A DNA stretch of 64,000 nt from Paenibacillus_AB hodogayensis (GTDB lineage: Bacteria > Bacillota > Bacilli > Paenibacillales > NBRC-103111), in the NCBI RefSeq assembly GCF_039536325.1, contig NZ_BAAAYO010000002.1, positions 496,001 through 560,000 on the forward strand, in the 5' to 3' direction. The translations under genes and the position numbers were made by a program. Below the pieces are notes generated by a model. The model was not told the origin of the DNA, did not search any database, and worked only from the letters and a program-made list of their open reading frames with translations. Numbering within the stretch: the stretch's first letter is position 1; every line of letters begins with the position of its first letter. Of this stretch, positions 17,228 to 26,853 are shown in pieces.

Positions 17228-18259
17228 CTATATTAAGGCTTCCTGCCCGGCCTTCTTGATGATCTGATTCGTCAGAAGAATCAACATAAATGCGATGACA
17301 TTTTTGAACAGTCCCACTGTCGTCGCGAAGCTGTACTGCATGGAAGTCAAACCTGCCCGGTATACGAACGTATCGATTATGTCCGACACTTCGGATACTG
17401 CCGGATTGTACAGATTGAAAATCTGATCGAAGCCCCCGTCCAGCAAATGACCGATCCGCAAAATAAACAGCAGCGAGATGACGGGCAGCAGGGACGGCAG
17501 CGTAATGTACCAGATCTGCTTCCAGCGACCGGCCCCATCCATGACTGCCGCTTCGTACAAGTGCGGGTCCACCGAAGCGAGTGCCGCCAAATAAATGATC
17601 GTGCCCCATCCTATTTCCTTCCAGATAGCCGATGTAATCAGCGTAAAGCGAAACCAATCCTTGTCGCCGAGAAAGTAAATCGAGTCGAAGCCCAGCCATT
17701 GAATGATCGTATTGACGGCTCCGGTCGAAGGAGACAAAATGACGTTAAGCAAACCGGCCATGACGACCCAAGAGAAAAAGTGCGGCAAATAGGAAATCGA
17801 CTGCGTAATGCGTTTAAAGAGATGAAACCGCAGCTCATTAAACAAAAGTGCCAGTATGATTGGGGCCGGAAAACCGAAGATGATATGATAGAAACTGATG
17901 ACGAGCGTGTTCCGCACCGCCGGGATAAACCCGCTGTACGGGTCCCACAACAGCTCGAAATTTTTCAGCCCGACCCAAGGACTGCCGAAAATGCCGAGAA
18001 TCGGCTTAAAGTCTTTAAACGCAATGACGATGCCGTACATCGGAGCGTAGCAAAACACCAGATACCACACGATGACCGGAATCAGCATCATGAACAAATA
18101 AGAGCATTTCTTGTATTGCCTCCAAACCGTACGCCAGTTTCGGGATGCGTCGCCCTTTGGGACGCGAGTGTCCGGGCGTGCTGCGCCTGCTGAAACCAAA
18201 GCGGTCACATCCTCTGCTTTATAATGGAGTGCGCGGTCCCGGGACGACGCTGTCGTCAC
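17228..18259 (-). CDS. carbohydrate ABC transporter permease (LplB type)
   Basis: 343 residues; six membrane helices start near residue 55 (FMMLIPVIVWYLVF) after a long hydrophilic N-terminus. The EAA motif is YEAAVMDGAGRWKQIWYITLP. LplB-type permeases import oligosaccharides, often products of plant or algal polysaccharides. The start is GTG at 18259 because no ATG precedes the first helix except within it; the ribosome site (GGCCGGGG) is weak, so the exact start is uncertain. It lies 28 bases after the solute-binding protein gene. Confidence 0.88.
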   Translation of the reverse strand: MTTASSRDRALHYKAEDVTALVSAGAARPDTRVPKGDASRNWRTVWRQYKKCSYLFMMLIPVIVWYLVFCYAPMYGIVIAFKDFKPILGIFGSPWVGLKNFELLWDPYSGFIPAVRNTLVISFYHIIFGFPAPIILALLFNELRFHLFKRITQSISYLPHFFSWVVMAGLLNVILSPSTGAVNTIIQWLGFDSIYFLGDKDWFRFTLITSAIWKEIGWGTIIYLAALASVDPHLYEAAVMDGAGRWKQIWYITLPSLLPVISLLFILRIGHLLDGGFDQIFNLYNPAVSEVSDIIDTFVYRAGLTSMQYSFATTVGLFKNVIAFMLILLTNQIIKKAGQEALI

Positions 18260-18287
18260 GTCGCCCCGGCCGCTGTGCTGCCGATTG

Positions 18288-19856
18288 TTACTTTTTCATC
18301 GCCTTGTAAGCGATATTGGCCGCTTCGGTCACATCGTCGCCGCCTTCTTTTTTCCACTGCGCTACGAAGTCGTCGAAGCCTTTATCCAGATCAACCTGGC
18401 CGAGAATAAACTTCAGGAAAAATTCATTCTGCATCTTGCTGAGGTTCGGATGCTCGGCCTTCGGCTTCGTTTCCGGCGGGTACTGATTGATCGTAACCTT
18501 CTGTCCCTTCGTCCATTTCTCGCGCAGAGCGAGCTGCTCCTGGCTGTACGAATATTTATCCATCAGCGGAGACTTGCCGCGGAAGAACGAATAGAACGTT
18601 CCCGCCCCCAATATGCTTCCGCGCTTGGCATCATCGTTCATATCCGGATTGATCATGGTCGGCACTCCGTTCTTGCTCTCCCAATCTACGCCCTTCTCGC
18701 CGTAGGAGGTATACAAATAAACCTCTTCGTCCGTAGCGAGCGCTTCCAAAATCTGCAAGATTTTGATGCGTTTCTTCTCATCCTTCTCGACCTGAACGCC
18801 CATGGAGAACGGCTGCTGCTTGATGCCTTGGGCAAGTCCGACGCCCGGTCCGTTCGGTCCCGACAAGATCGGACCGACAACGATGTCGGTGTCCGGATTT
18901 TTGGCTTTGAAATCGATAGTCAGCGCCCCGGTTCCCGGCAAGTAATGGCTCCACAGCCCTCCGTCAATATAGCCGTAACGCCCGTTGGCCCAGTTTTGCT
19001 TGCGCTTGGCATCGTCCTCCGTAACGAATTCCGGATCGATGACGCCGTCCTTGTACCATTTGCTCAACAGCTTGAACGCCTGACGCGACTCTTCCGTAAC
19101 CATGCCAAAGCGCAGGTTGCCGTCCTTATCCGGCGTCCATTGGAACGGATTGACTCCGAACGCGCCGAATACCGAATTGAACCAATAGTTGCCGTTCTGG
19201 TCCTTGCCCCGCGCGCTCAGGCCGTACGTATCTTTCTTCCCGTTGCCGTCCGGATCGTTGTTGCGGAACTTATACATGACATCCTCGAACTCCTGAATCG
19301 TCTTCGGCGGCTCATTGTAGCCGACTGCCTTCAACCATTTGCCGTTGTATGCCGGCAGGAAAGGGGTGGCTCCCAACAAATACAAATGCGGAACGCCGTA
19401 ATTCTTTCCATCAATCGTACTGATCGACCAAACATTCGGCTCCAGCTCCAGGGCCGCTTGCGTATATTTCGGCATATACTTTTTGATTTCGTCGACCTTG
19501 ACCTCAGCCAATACGCCGAGCTTTTGCAGCGTTTGTACGTTCAGGCCGCCTTCATAAAGGAACACGTCGGGAATTTCCCCCGCGGCGATCTTGACGTTGA
19601 ACTGGCTCGCCCAGTTGGACCGGTCGAACTTCATGTTCTTGAACTTCACGTTAAACTTTTTCTCTAAATATTGCTGTACTTTCGTGTTGTTGTCGTTCGG
19701 CGGATACAGACCGGCCCATGAAATCTCGATCGGACTTTCCTGCTTTGCGGCAGGCGCCGCTTCTTTCGGACCCGTATCCGTGGGTTTCGCGGAACAGCCG
19801 GCAGCTATGACGGCCAATGCCACCGCAAGCGCAGGCCACTTTTTCATCGTGATCAT
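18288..19856 (-). CDS. extracellular sugar-binding lipoprotein
   Basis: 522 residues. A lipoprotein signal ends in AVIAAGC, so Cys21 would be lipidated and the protein held on the outer face of the membrane. The rest is a type 1 solute-binding protein of the large LipO/YtcQ kind (WAGLYPPNDNN, FRNNDPDGNGKKDTYGLS, WKKEGGDDVTEAAN), which delivers oligosaccharide to the two downstream permeases. ATG 19856 has AAAGGGG eight bases upstream. The gene is separated from the regulator upstream by a terminator (20027-20066) and has a cre-like site at 19957, so it probably heads its own sugar-repressed operon running at least to 8156. Confidence 0.92.
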   Translation of the reverse strand: MITMKKWPALAVALAVIAAGCSAKPTDTGPKEAAPAAKQESPIEISWAGLYPPNDNNTKVQQYLEKKFNVKFKNMKFDRSNWASQFNVKIAAGEIPDVFLYEGGLNVQTLQKLGVLAEVKVDEIKKYMPKYTQAALELEPNVWSISTIDGKNYGVPHLYLLGATPFLPAYNGKWLKAVGYNEPPKTIQEFEDVMYKFRNNDPDGNGKKDTYGLSARGKDQNGNYWFNSVFGAFGVNPFQWTPDKDGNLRFGMVTEESRQAFKLLSKWYKDGVIDPEFVTEDDAKRKQNWANGRYGYIDGGLWSHYLPGTGALTIDFKAKNPDTDIVVGPILSGPNGPGVGLAQGIKQQPFSMGVQVEKDEKKRIKILQILEALATDEEVYLYTSYGEKGVDWESKNGVPTMINPDMNDDAKRGSILGAGTFYSFFRGKSPLMDKYSYSQEQLALREKWTKGQKVTINQYPPETKPKAEHPNLSKMQNEFFLKFILGQVDLDKGFDDFVAQWKKEGGDDVTEAANIAYKAMKK

Positions 19857-19956
19857 TCGTTCAGCCCCTTTATTTGAAATGTACGATCAACCGCATCTTA
19901 CCCAATATATCGCCCGGATCACAATTGCATTTTTATTGAATTACGGTTACTTTCTT

Positions 19957-19970
19957 TGAAAACGCTTTAT
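19957..19970. promoter_or_regulatory. cre-like site before the sugar operon
   Basis: TGAAAACGCTTTAT matches the cre consensus TGWAANCGNTNWCA at 12 of 14 positions. It lies about 100 bases upstream of the solute-binding protein start and downstream of the terminator of the regulator gene, the position expected for CcpA repression of the importer operon. Confidence 0.5.
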
Positions 19971-20026
19971 AACTTCTCGAACGGCGCGCCCGCAAAGATA
20001 ATACACCTTCGATCCCGCCTTCGGAA

Positions 20027-20066
20027 AACAAAAAAGGTGAACTGCGGCTTGTTGCGCAGCACACCT
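20027..20066 (-). terminator. terminator after the AraC sensor gene
   Basis: Leftward hairpin with arms AGGTG/CACCT and CTGCG/CGCAG followed by TTTTTTGTTTT, 18 bases past the stop at 20085. It separates the regulator from the sugar operon. Confidence 0.8.
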
Positions 20067-20084
20067 GTTTGCACCCATTGGCCG

Positions 20085-22316
20085 TTACCCCTCCACAGCG
20101 AGCAGCCCGCTATCGCCCGGCCGGGAATTGCGGTATTGCGTCGGGGTGACGCCATACGCTTCCTTGAACTTGCGGCAAAAATATTGGATGTTGCGATACC
20201 CGACCGCCGCGGCGATTTCCGTCACCGACATCGTTCCGCCGGTCAACAACTCTGCGGCCTTCTTGATCCTGGCGCCGGTCAAATATTCCGAGAAGGATAC
20301 ATGCAAAATTTCGCCGAACAGCGACGAAATATACGAAGCCGATAAGGCAGCCTGCCGAGACAAAATATCGAGGGAAATGTCCTCGTCCAGATGGGCGTCG
20401 ATATACGCCTTCAGCCGATGGATCACCGCGGAATGAGGATTGTCGCTGCGCGAGCGTAAGTGCTCGGCGATGTGCAGGCTGATTTCCCGCAACCACTCGA
20501 GTGTTTCGTCGATCGTGCTTTTCCGGTAACGTTCCAGCAAATCCGAGCTGGATATGACCGCTTCATGCAGATCCAGATCGATAATCACCTCGGACAACCG
20601 GGACACGAGCTGCACCAGCTCGAATTCGACGATTTCGATCTGCAGCGGCGTCCGTTCGACCAATCCGGCAAATTCGTTGATAAAGCGCTCAAGCGCCTCG
20701 ACATTCCCCGCCCGCAGCGCGTTCTGGTACTGATCGTAAGGCATTTTGTCCTGCATCCCCTGCCGCCGGGCGATATCTTCGTACGCAATCATCCGGGTCC
20801 CACCGAACAGAAACGTATATTTCAATGCCTGCAGAGCCTGCTTGAAGGAGTGGTGAATATCCGCCTCCGCCGTGACGATCGTGCCGAGTCCAACGCTGAA
20901 CGCCAGTTCGTGGTTGAGGGCCGAATCGAATTCAGCCAAGTGCGCTTGCACTTGGGCCAGACCTTCGCTCGCTTCCTCCTGGTACACATAAAACAAAAAA
21001 GCCAAGTCCTTGCCATTCAAAGCGACATAATCGCAAGCATGCGCTTTCGGCCACCATTCGTAGCAGCGCTGGAACTCGTCGCTGGAGCCGCGTTCCGTCC
21101 GTACGACGGCGACGACGCAATGCGAATCGCCATGCAGCAATCCTGCCCCTTTCGAAGCGTCGGGGTTTCCGTGCAGCAGATCGTAGAGCCGCCTCGTCTT
21201 CATCTGGTAGATCAAATTCCGGTCCAGTGTCTGGAGCGCGTTGTCGATCATTTTATATTCGTTGCTCGTCTGCGGCAGCATCTGGCCGTGCTGCTTGCGA
21301 ATATAGGCCACTATTTTTTTGACCGGCAAATAAAACCGCTGCGACACGACCAGAGCTATGAGCACGCCCAAAGCCAGGAGCGCAATGCAGCCCCGTATAA
21401 TATCGAGCTTGAACGCATTCGCCGACAGGAAGAAGGCGTTCATCGGCTTCTTGACGACATACGTCCAGCCGACCGAGGAGAACGACTCCGGCAAGTAGGA
21501 AACGACCTCGCGGTTCGCTTTGCCTTTCTTGATCTCGAAGCCGGCAGCCGGTTCCGTCGAGTAACGCTGAATGGCCTTGACGGCGGCTTCTTCGTTCGGG
21601 AGGCTGCCCAGAAGAAGCTGCTGGTTCGGCCCGATCACCGTAAGCGTTTCCAGCTGTGGCGCGAGCATGTTTTTGAGCGTGCTCTCCAAATAGTCCATGT
21701 CGACGTCAACGTACATATACCCTTTAACCTGTTCGCCGACAGCCCGCTGCGGCAGCGTGGACACATACGTGAGCACCCGGCGCAGTTCCGCATCCTGCCC
21801 CTCGTCGGTAGCCCCGGACATTCGGAAAAACCATTGCTGCACCGGCACGTTCCGGATGCCGTCCAGAAACGTCTGGTCCGGGGAGCGCTCGGGCGATTCG
21901 TAAAAATAGTTGGAATCGACAATAATGTTGTCCTTCAAATAATAAAACGTTATATTTTGCGTTCCTGGATTGGCGAGAGAAGCCAGCTTCAAATGCTGAT
22001 TGAACGTCATGATGATATAGCTGTTGTCACGGTAAGGATAATCGAGCAGGTAAGCGATTTCCTTCAGCATCTCGGGCATGACCGTAGCCATCAGTTTGTA
22101 TGTGTCCTCGAATTTGGGCAAAAATTGTTTTTCCGTATAGTCGCGGATGCTTTCCAGGCTTCTGCTGCTGCTTTGCGACATTTCCTTGACGACCGTCTGG
22201 TTCGCCCTCGTGTAGAGAATGCCCCCGAACAACCCGATCATGACGACGGCCAACAAGATGTAGGACATCAGAAGCCGGACCAGGTAGCTGTTCTTGTATT
22301 TTGCCATTACCCCCAT
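20085..22316 (-). CDS. membrane-anchored AraC-family sensor of the sugar operon
   Basis: 743 residues: transmembrane helix 12-36, extracellular double-Cache-like sensor (about 40-300, with FYYLKDN and YVDVDMDYLESTL), second helix 305-327, cytoplasmic linker, and a C-terminal AraC domain (about 640-735; LSASYISSLFGEILH, then ITEIAAAVGYRNIQYFCRKFKEAYGVTPTQYR). It shares its design with the protein at 1415. The AAGGAGG site six bases before ATG 22316 supports the start. It stands directly upstream of the importer genes in the same direction, the usual place for the activator that senses the imported sugar. Confidence 0.9.
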   Translation of the reverse strand: MGVMAKYKNSYLVRLLMSYILLAVVMIGLFGGILYTRANQTVVKEMSQSSSRSLESIRDYTEKQFLPKFEDTYKLMATVMPEMLKEIAYLLDYPYRDNSYIIMTFNQHLKLASLANPGTQNITFYYLKDNIIVDSNYFYESPERSPDQTFLDGIRNVPVQQWFFRMSGATDEGQDAELRRVLTYVSTLPQRAVGEQVKGYMYVDVDMDYLESTLKNMLAPQLETLTVIGPNQQLLLGSLPNEEAAVKAIQRYSTEPAAGFEIKKGKANREVVSYLPESFSSVGWTYVVKKPMNAFFLSANAFKLDIIRGCIALLALGVLIALVVSQRFYLPVKKIVAYIRKQHGQMLPQTSNEYKMIDNALQTLDRNLIYQMKTRRLYDLLHGNPDASKGAGLLHGDSHCVVAVVRTERGSSDEFQRCYEWWPKAHACDYVALNGKDLAFLFYVYQEEASEGLAQVQAHLAEFDSALNHELAFSVGLGTIVTAEADIHHSFKQALQALKYTFLFGGTRMIAYEDIARRQGMQDKMPYDQYQNALRAGNVEALERFINEFAGLVERTPLQIEIVEFELVQLVSRLSEVIIDLDLHEAVISSSDLLERYRKSTIDETLEWLREISLHIAEHLRSRSDNPHSAVIHRLKAYIDAHLDEDISLDILSRQAALSASYISSLFGEILHVSFSEYLTGARIKKAAELLTGGTMSVTEIAAAVGYRNIQYFCRKFKEAYGVTPTQYRNSRPGDSGLLAVEG

Positions 22317-22522
22317 AGGTCGCCCTCCTTTGATGGATACGCTTTCAGAACTGCAGACGTTCCCTTATTTTAAAGGATCGAAGGCGATCTGGCTATTATA
22401 TTTTCTTTGAATCTTGTTCACTATCGTCGAGCGCCTTGCCGCAGAGCCTTTGTCGCAGTGTTATGACAAGCCAAAAGAACCTTCAAAAGGCAGCGCATTC
22501 GCGAGTCGGACCGGAGGGACGA

Positions 22523-22561
22523 GCAAGCGGCCCCGCCCGTAAGCGAAGCCGCTTGCTTTTT
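22523..22561 (+). terminator. strong hairpin with rightward T-run
   Basis: GCAAGCGGC and GCCGCTTGC form perfect nine-base arms around a 16-base loop, followed by TTTTTCCC on the plus strand. No plus-strand gene precedes it. It also lies 16 bases past the stop of the leftward gene at 22577 and may end that transcript, although on that strand the T-run is missing. Confidence 0.55.
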
Positions 22562-22576
22562 CCCAAACACTTCGTT

Positions 22577-23728
22577 CTATCCTTCCCGTCCGAACGTAAC
22601 CCGAATGTCCAGCACTTCCGAACGGCTGCCGATGCGTATCGGCGGTCCCCAGAAACCGAAGCCCGAGGAAACGATCACATGCATCGCCTCCTTGCGCAGA
22701 TACCCCCAGTCCAGCTCGAACATCCTTCGCGTGATCAGGTGTCCCGGCATCAGCTGACCGCGGTGCGTATGGCCGGATAGCATCAGATCGGCTCCGGCGG
22801 CTGCAGCGGTGCCGAAATCCCGCGGCTGGTGATCCAAAAGCACGACCGGCACAACCGGGTCCGTTCCCTTCAGCAGTTCGGCTACGCTCAGGCGTCCGCT
22901 CTTGTCGACCCGGGCCACGGCAGCGTCCTTGCGGCCTGCCACGTAGAAGGAATCTTCCACGAGCACGACCTCGTCAAGAAGCACCCGAATGCCGATTGCC
23001 TTCATCCGCTCCACATATTCGTCGATATGACCGCCGATATATTCGTGATTGCCGAGCGAAGCGTATACGCCAAGCGGCGCAGACAGCCGGCCCAGCACTT
23101 CGCCCATGCGCTCTCGCACGAACGGCTCGATGCTGTCGTCCAGCACATCGCCCGGCAGCAGCACCAGATCCGGCTGCAAGGCTTGCACCCGCTCCACCAG
23201 CCGGGCCAGATGCGGCTTGCCGATGGTCGTGCCGAGATGCAGATCCGAGGCGACCGCAATGCGCAGCTCCTTGCGCGGCCCCGCTTCCTTGTCGATGCGG
23301 ATATCGTACCGACGGACGACCGGGCTCCATGCATTGCGCGAGCCGATCGCCAGCACCAGCGCAATCAGCAGTACGACGATCCAGCCGACGATGGAAACAG
23401 CAGCCGATGTCTCCATGCCGCTCCAGCGGAGCAGCGCTACCGCCACATCCGCAATAGGGAGCGAAAGCAGCGCGTACATACAAATGCCGAGTCCGTAAGT
23501 GCCGATCAGCTTGACGGCCGAATAAACCGGATACGGCAGTATGCGGCGCAGCAGCATGGCCGCCAAATAGCCGTAAGCGAGCAGCGCCCAAACGGTCGTG
23601 AATGCCCAACCCGTCGATGGGCCGAATACCGTGTTCCAAAACACGCGGCCGTTCCAGCCGATATATAGCGTAATCGCCACATACAACAGCAGAAATCCAA
23701 AAATGATCGAAATCATGCGATTTTTCAT
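22577..23728 (-). CDS. membrane-anchored metallophosphoesterase (YkoQ/YkuE type)
   Basis: 383 residues. Four or so membrane helices occupy about 5-130, then a calcineurin-like phosphoesterase domain on the cytoplasmic or outer face. All metal motifs are present: SDLHLG (Asp162, His164), LPGDVLDD (Asp194), GNHEY (Asn227, His228), LLDHQP and SGHTHRGQ. Relatives act on phosphate esters including lipid or sugar-nucleotide substrates, but the natural substrate is not known here. The gene is alone; its upstream neighbour is divergent. Confidence 0.88.
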   Translation of the reverse strand: MKNRMISIIFGFLLLYVAITLYIGWNGRVFWNTVFGPSTGWAFTTVWALLAYGYLAAMLLRRILPYPVYSAVKLIGTYGLGICMYALLSLPIADVAVALLRWSGMETSAAVSIVGWIVVLLIALVLAIGSRNAWSPVVRRYDIRIDKEAGPRKELRIAVASDLHLGTTIGKPHLARLVERVQALQPDLVLLPGDVLDDSIEPFVRERMGEVLGRLSAPLGVYASLGNHEYIGGHIDEYVERMKAIGIRVLLDEVVLVEDSFYVAGRKDAAVARVDKSGRLSVAELLKGTDPVVPVVLLDHQPRDFGTAAAAGADLMLSGHTHRGQLMPGHLITRRMFELDWGYLRKEAMHVIVSSGFGFWGPPIRIGSRSEVLDIRVTFGREG

Positions 23729-23975
23729 GATGCTCCGTCCCCTGTCCGATAAGTGCTGCCTGTCTTATTTTCGCACATAACGGATCGGAATGCCATCATC
23801 GCCGCGCTTCGTCGTTTTGAAGAGTCATTCCTCGCCTTTTGCATTCCTCGTTCGTTTTAAGCTGATTTTAAGCTTGTATTAAGCTTCCTTTCAGCAACCG
23901 TTCACGTATGGGTCATGTTCACCTGTCATAATGCTCAAGTCAACCGTTATCCGAGTAAAGGGGGCCAAGACCCGA

Positions 23976-25064
23976 ATGAATCCTTCCGCGAACAAACGCA
24001 TGATTCAGGCTTCGCGCGGGATCGCCGTTTTCCTCGTGATGCTGTTCCATGCCGCCCAGACCGGCTTGCACTACTTCGATACGGACTTTCTCGGCATTAG
24101 CCGGATGGGCCGTTCGGGCGCTTATACGTTTTTTTTCGTGCTTACCGGTTATTTGATGACGGCAATCTACGGCAAACACCGGGGCGACGTCTCCATGTTC
24201 GGGACGTTTCTATTGAAGCGGCTTGCGCGCATTTATCCGCTGTACATTCTCATTATGGCGGCTGTCGTTCCGGTCTTTATCCTTATGCCGTCGTTCGGGG
24301 TCGGCTTCGAGCGGGAGCCCTCGGCGATCGTCGGATCACTTCTGCTGTGGCCGCAGGCTAACGGACCTATTTTGCCGGTGGCGTGGTCGTTGAGCTACAT
24401 CGTCATGTTTTATCTCGCCTTCTCCCTCTGCTTCCTGCTGAAGGAAAAGGTGCTTGTCGCTATCGGCTCGTCCTGGATCACGATCATCGCGCTGAATGCG
24501 GCCGGATGGATCGTCATTAAGCAAAGCGCAGCGATCCAGTTTCTGTTCAACCCGATTCATCTGGAGTTTTTCGTCGGCGTCGCGGTCGCCGTGGCCGTTA
24601 AGCGCCGCAAATGGTCGCACGACGGCTGGTGGATGGCCGCCGGGACGGCGCTGTTCGTCCTGCTCTGGATCGTCCGTCATGAATGGCCGGATTTTCTCCA
24701 AGTGGACATGGCCCATACGGTTCCCTCGGCTCTGCTGTTGCTCGGCATCGTAACATGGAGAGGGCCGCAGCCCAAGCTGCTGAAGCCGCTCGCCGCGATG
24801 GGCGACGCCTCTTATTCGATCCTGCTCGTCAGTCTTCCCGCCATGTCCGTCACCTTCAAGCTGGCCCGAACGGCCCATGTTCCCGACTGGGCGGGCGCCA
24901 GCATGACGATTACGGTCTGCTTCCTGCTTGCGCTCGGATTGTGCCTGCTGTTCTACCGATGGATCGAGCGGCCGTTGAACGAGCTTATTCGCAAGCGATT
25001 TACGTCCGGCCAACGCGCCGTTCAACCGGGGACGAAGCGGCCTTTTGCGCGGCCTAACCGTTAA
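23976..25064 (+). CDS. acyltransferase family 3 (OafA/YrhL-like) membrane protein
   Basis: 362 residues with about ten membrane helices. The family hallmark is at the N-terminus: Q-x-SRGIAVFLVMLFHAAQT, with the catalytic-type His in the first helix, then RSGAYTFFFVLTGYLM and the Arg-rich loop KRLARIYPLY. Such enzymes O-acetylate surface polysaccharides or peptidoglycan. I start at ATG 23976, preceded by AAAGGGGG; the frame opens at 23931 but without a ribosome site. The hydrophilic tail ends soon after the last helix, with no SGNH domain. Confidence 0.85.
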   Translation: MNPSANKRMIQASRGIAVFLVMLFHAAQTGLHYFDTDFLGISRMGRSGAYTFFFVLTGYLMTAIYGKHRGDVSMFGTFLLKRLARIYPLYILIMAAVVPVFILMPSFGVGFEREPSAIVGSLLLWPQANGPILPVAWSLSYIVMFYLAFSLCFLLKEKVLVAIGSSWITIIALNAAGWIVIKQSAAIQFLFNPIHLEFFVGVAVAVAVKRRKWSHDGWWMAAGTALFVLLWIVRHEWPDFLQVDMAHTVPSALLLLGIVTWRGPQPKLLKPLAAMGDASYSILLVSLPAMSVTFKLARTAHVPDWAGASMTITVCFLLALGLCLLFYRWIERPLNELIRKRFTSGQRAVQPGTKRPFARPNR

Positions 25065-25144
25065 AGTCGCAGAACCTTATCCAGACGGAAGCCTGACTTG
25101 TGCGGACGCAATCTCCGGGAAATCCAGCTGCATCCATGGAATGC

Positions 25145-25171
25145 AAACAGCCCCTCTTTTCGGTGGGGCTG
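25145..25171 (-). terminator. terminator between convergent genes
   Basis: CAGCCCC/GGGGCTG hairpin with a ten-base loop, followed on the leftward strand by TTTG, 21 bases past the SulP stop. It could also end the rightward acyltransferase transcript. Confidence 0.5.
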
Positions 25172-25191
25172 CTTACGTTTCCATTTTTCCG

Positions 25192-26646
25192 TCAATGTCC
25201 CGAAGGGGCAGCCAAACCAGCCTGATCGATCAGCCGTCGGCTTTCTTCGTTAAGGCCTGCAACCGTAACCCGTTTGCCTAACTGCCTGTACTTCTGCGTC
25301 GCTTTGGCGATGGCGGTCACGGCGGAATGATCCCATACGTGGGAAGCTGCGAAATCGATCACCACCTCATCCGGGTCGCCGCGGTAATCGAACAGCTCCG
25401 CGAAAGGAGCCATCGTACCAAAGAACAGCTGCCCGGATATTGCATAACGCTTCGTTCCGTCCGGCTCCATAACCGCATAGGCTTTAATGGTAGCCGATCT
25501 CCAGCCGAAAATTAGCGAGCTCAGCACCACGCCGGTCAATACGCCGATCGCCAAGTCCGAAGTGACAACGACGACCGCCACCGTCATCACCATGACGAGC
25601 GCGTCGCTGCGAGGCGTCCTCGCCAAATTCCGCAGCGAGCTCCAGTCGAACGTGCTGAACGATACCATGAACATAACGCCAACGAGCGCAGCCATCGGAA
25701 TTTGCTTGACGACAGGGCCAAGCGCAAGAATAAGGAGCAGCAGGAATACGCCGGACACGAAGGTGGACAGGCGCGTACGTCCGCCCGATTTCACATTGAT
25801 TACCGTCTGACCGATCATCGCGCAGCCAGCCATTCCGCCGAACAAGCCGGACAGTACGTTGGCAATGCCTTGCCCGCGTATCTCCTTATTCTTGTCGCTG
25901 CGCGTCTCCGTCATTTCATCTACGATCGTTGCCGTCATCAGCGACTCGGTGATGCCCACGACTGCCAGCGCAAGCGAATGCGGCAATATATGCCAGAACG
26001 CCTGCAGCGTTACCTCGATATCCGGCAGATGGAAAAAAGGCAGCGCCTGCGTCAGCTCGCCCATGTCGCCTACCGTGCGCACATCGAGCTTCATGCCGAT
26101 GGAGATCGCCGTCATGACCACGATAGCGACAAGCGCGGACGGAACGGCCCGGGTCAGCAGCGGGAACAAATAGACGATAAGCAGTGTGACGATCAGAAGC
26201 ACATACATTTGCATATTTGCCCCGCGGAAGTTCGGAAACTGCGCCATAAAAATAATGATCGCCAGCGCATTCACGAAGCCGGTCACGACCGAATGCGGAA
26301 TAAATGTAATAAACCTGCCGAACTTCAGCACGCCCATCCCGTATTGAATGACGCCGGTCAAGATCGAAGCCGCGAACAAATATTCGATGCCGTACTTCGC
26401 CACGATCGGTCCCATCAGCGAAGCCATCGCGCCGGTCGCCGCCGAAATCATGCCCATACGTCCTCCGGTGAAGGAAATCGTCACGGCGATCACGAAGGAC
26501 GCGTACAAACCGACCATCGGGTCAACTCCCGCCAGAATAGAGAAAGCGATCGCCTCCGGAATGAGCGCGATCGCCACCGTCATGCCCGACAAGACGTCCC
26601 TGCGCGGATTGGACAGCCACGCCTGCTTCCATGTTTGAACGTTCAA
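25192..26646 (-). CDS. SulP-family anion transporter with STAS domain
   Basis: 484 residues. The first 390 carry about 12 membrane helices with the SulP signature (SGMTVAIALIPEAIAFSILAG, then GLYASFVIAV) and the last 90 are a short STAS domain (VVIDFAASHVWDHSAVTAI). SulP proteins move sulfate, bicarbonate or other anions, often with sodium or protons; the substrate cannot be told here and no carbonic anhydrase gene is adjacent. The start is TTG at 26646 with AAAGGA upstream; the next ATG lies inside the first helix. Confidence 0.9.
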   Translation of the reverse strand: MNVQTWKQAWLSNPRRDVLSGMTVAIALIPEAIAFSILAGVDPMVGLYASFVIAVTISFTGGRMGMISAATGAMASLMGPIVAKYGIEYLFAASILTGVIQYGMGVLKFGRFITFIPHSVVTGFVNALAIIIFMAQFPNFRGANMQMYVLLIVTLLIVYLFPLLTRAVPSALVAIVVMTAISIGMKLDVRTVGDMGELTQALPFFHLPDIEVTLQAFWHILPHSLALAVVGITESLMTATIVDEMTETRSDKNKEIRGQGIANVLSGLFGGMAGCAMIGQTVINVKSGGRTRLSTFVSGVFLLLLILALGPVVKQIPMAALVGVMFMVSFSTFDWSSLRNLARTPRSDALVMVMTVAVVVVTSDLAIGVLTGVVLSSLIFGWRSATIKAYAVMEPDGTKRYAISGQLFFGTMAPFAELFDYRGDPDEVVIDFAASHVWDHSAVTAIAKATQKYRQLGKRVTVAGLNEESRRLIDQAGLAAPSGH

Positions 26647-26827
26647 CCTTTCCTTTCATCTCCTGTTCTCTTGCGTAATCGTGGCCTTCCACTCTCAGAA
26701 AGGCCGGGGCCGATGTGTTCAAGCATTTATTATACACAATCCGGAACCGGCCTTCTATGAAAAGTTCATATCGTTAATCGACTCTGCTGCTGCGGCCACG
26801 AAAGCTTCGTTTGCGCTATGGTTTCCC

Positions 26828-26848
26828 GTACAAAGTCAGATCCTTAAG
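26828..26848 (+). repeat. fragment of the dispersed repeat
   Basis: GTACAAAGTCAGATCCTTAA repeats the left end of the element found at 41475 almost exactly (about 18 of 20). Only this end is recognisable; the sequence then runs into the stop-codon hairpin (AAGCCCG/CGGGCTT, 26846-26869) of the oxidoreductase gene. Confidence 0.6.
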
Positions 26849-26853
26849 CCCGA

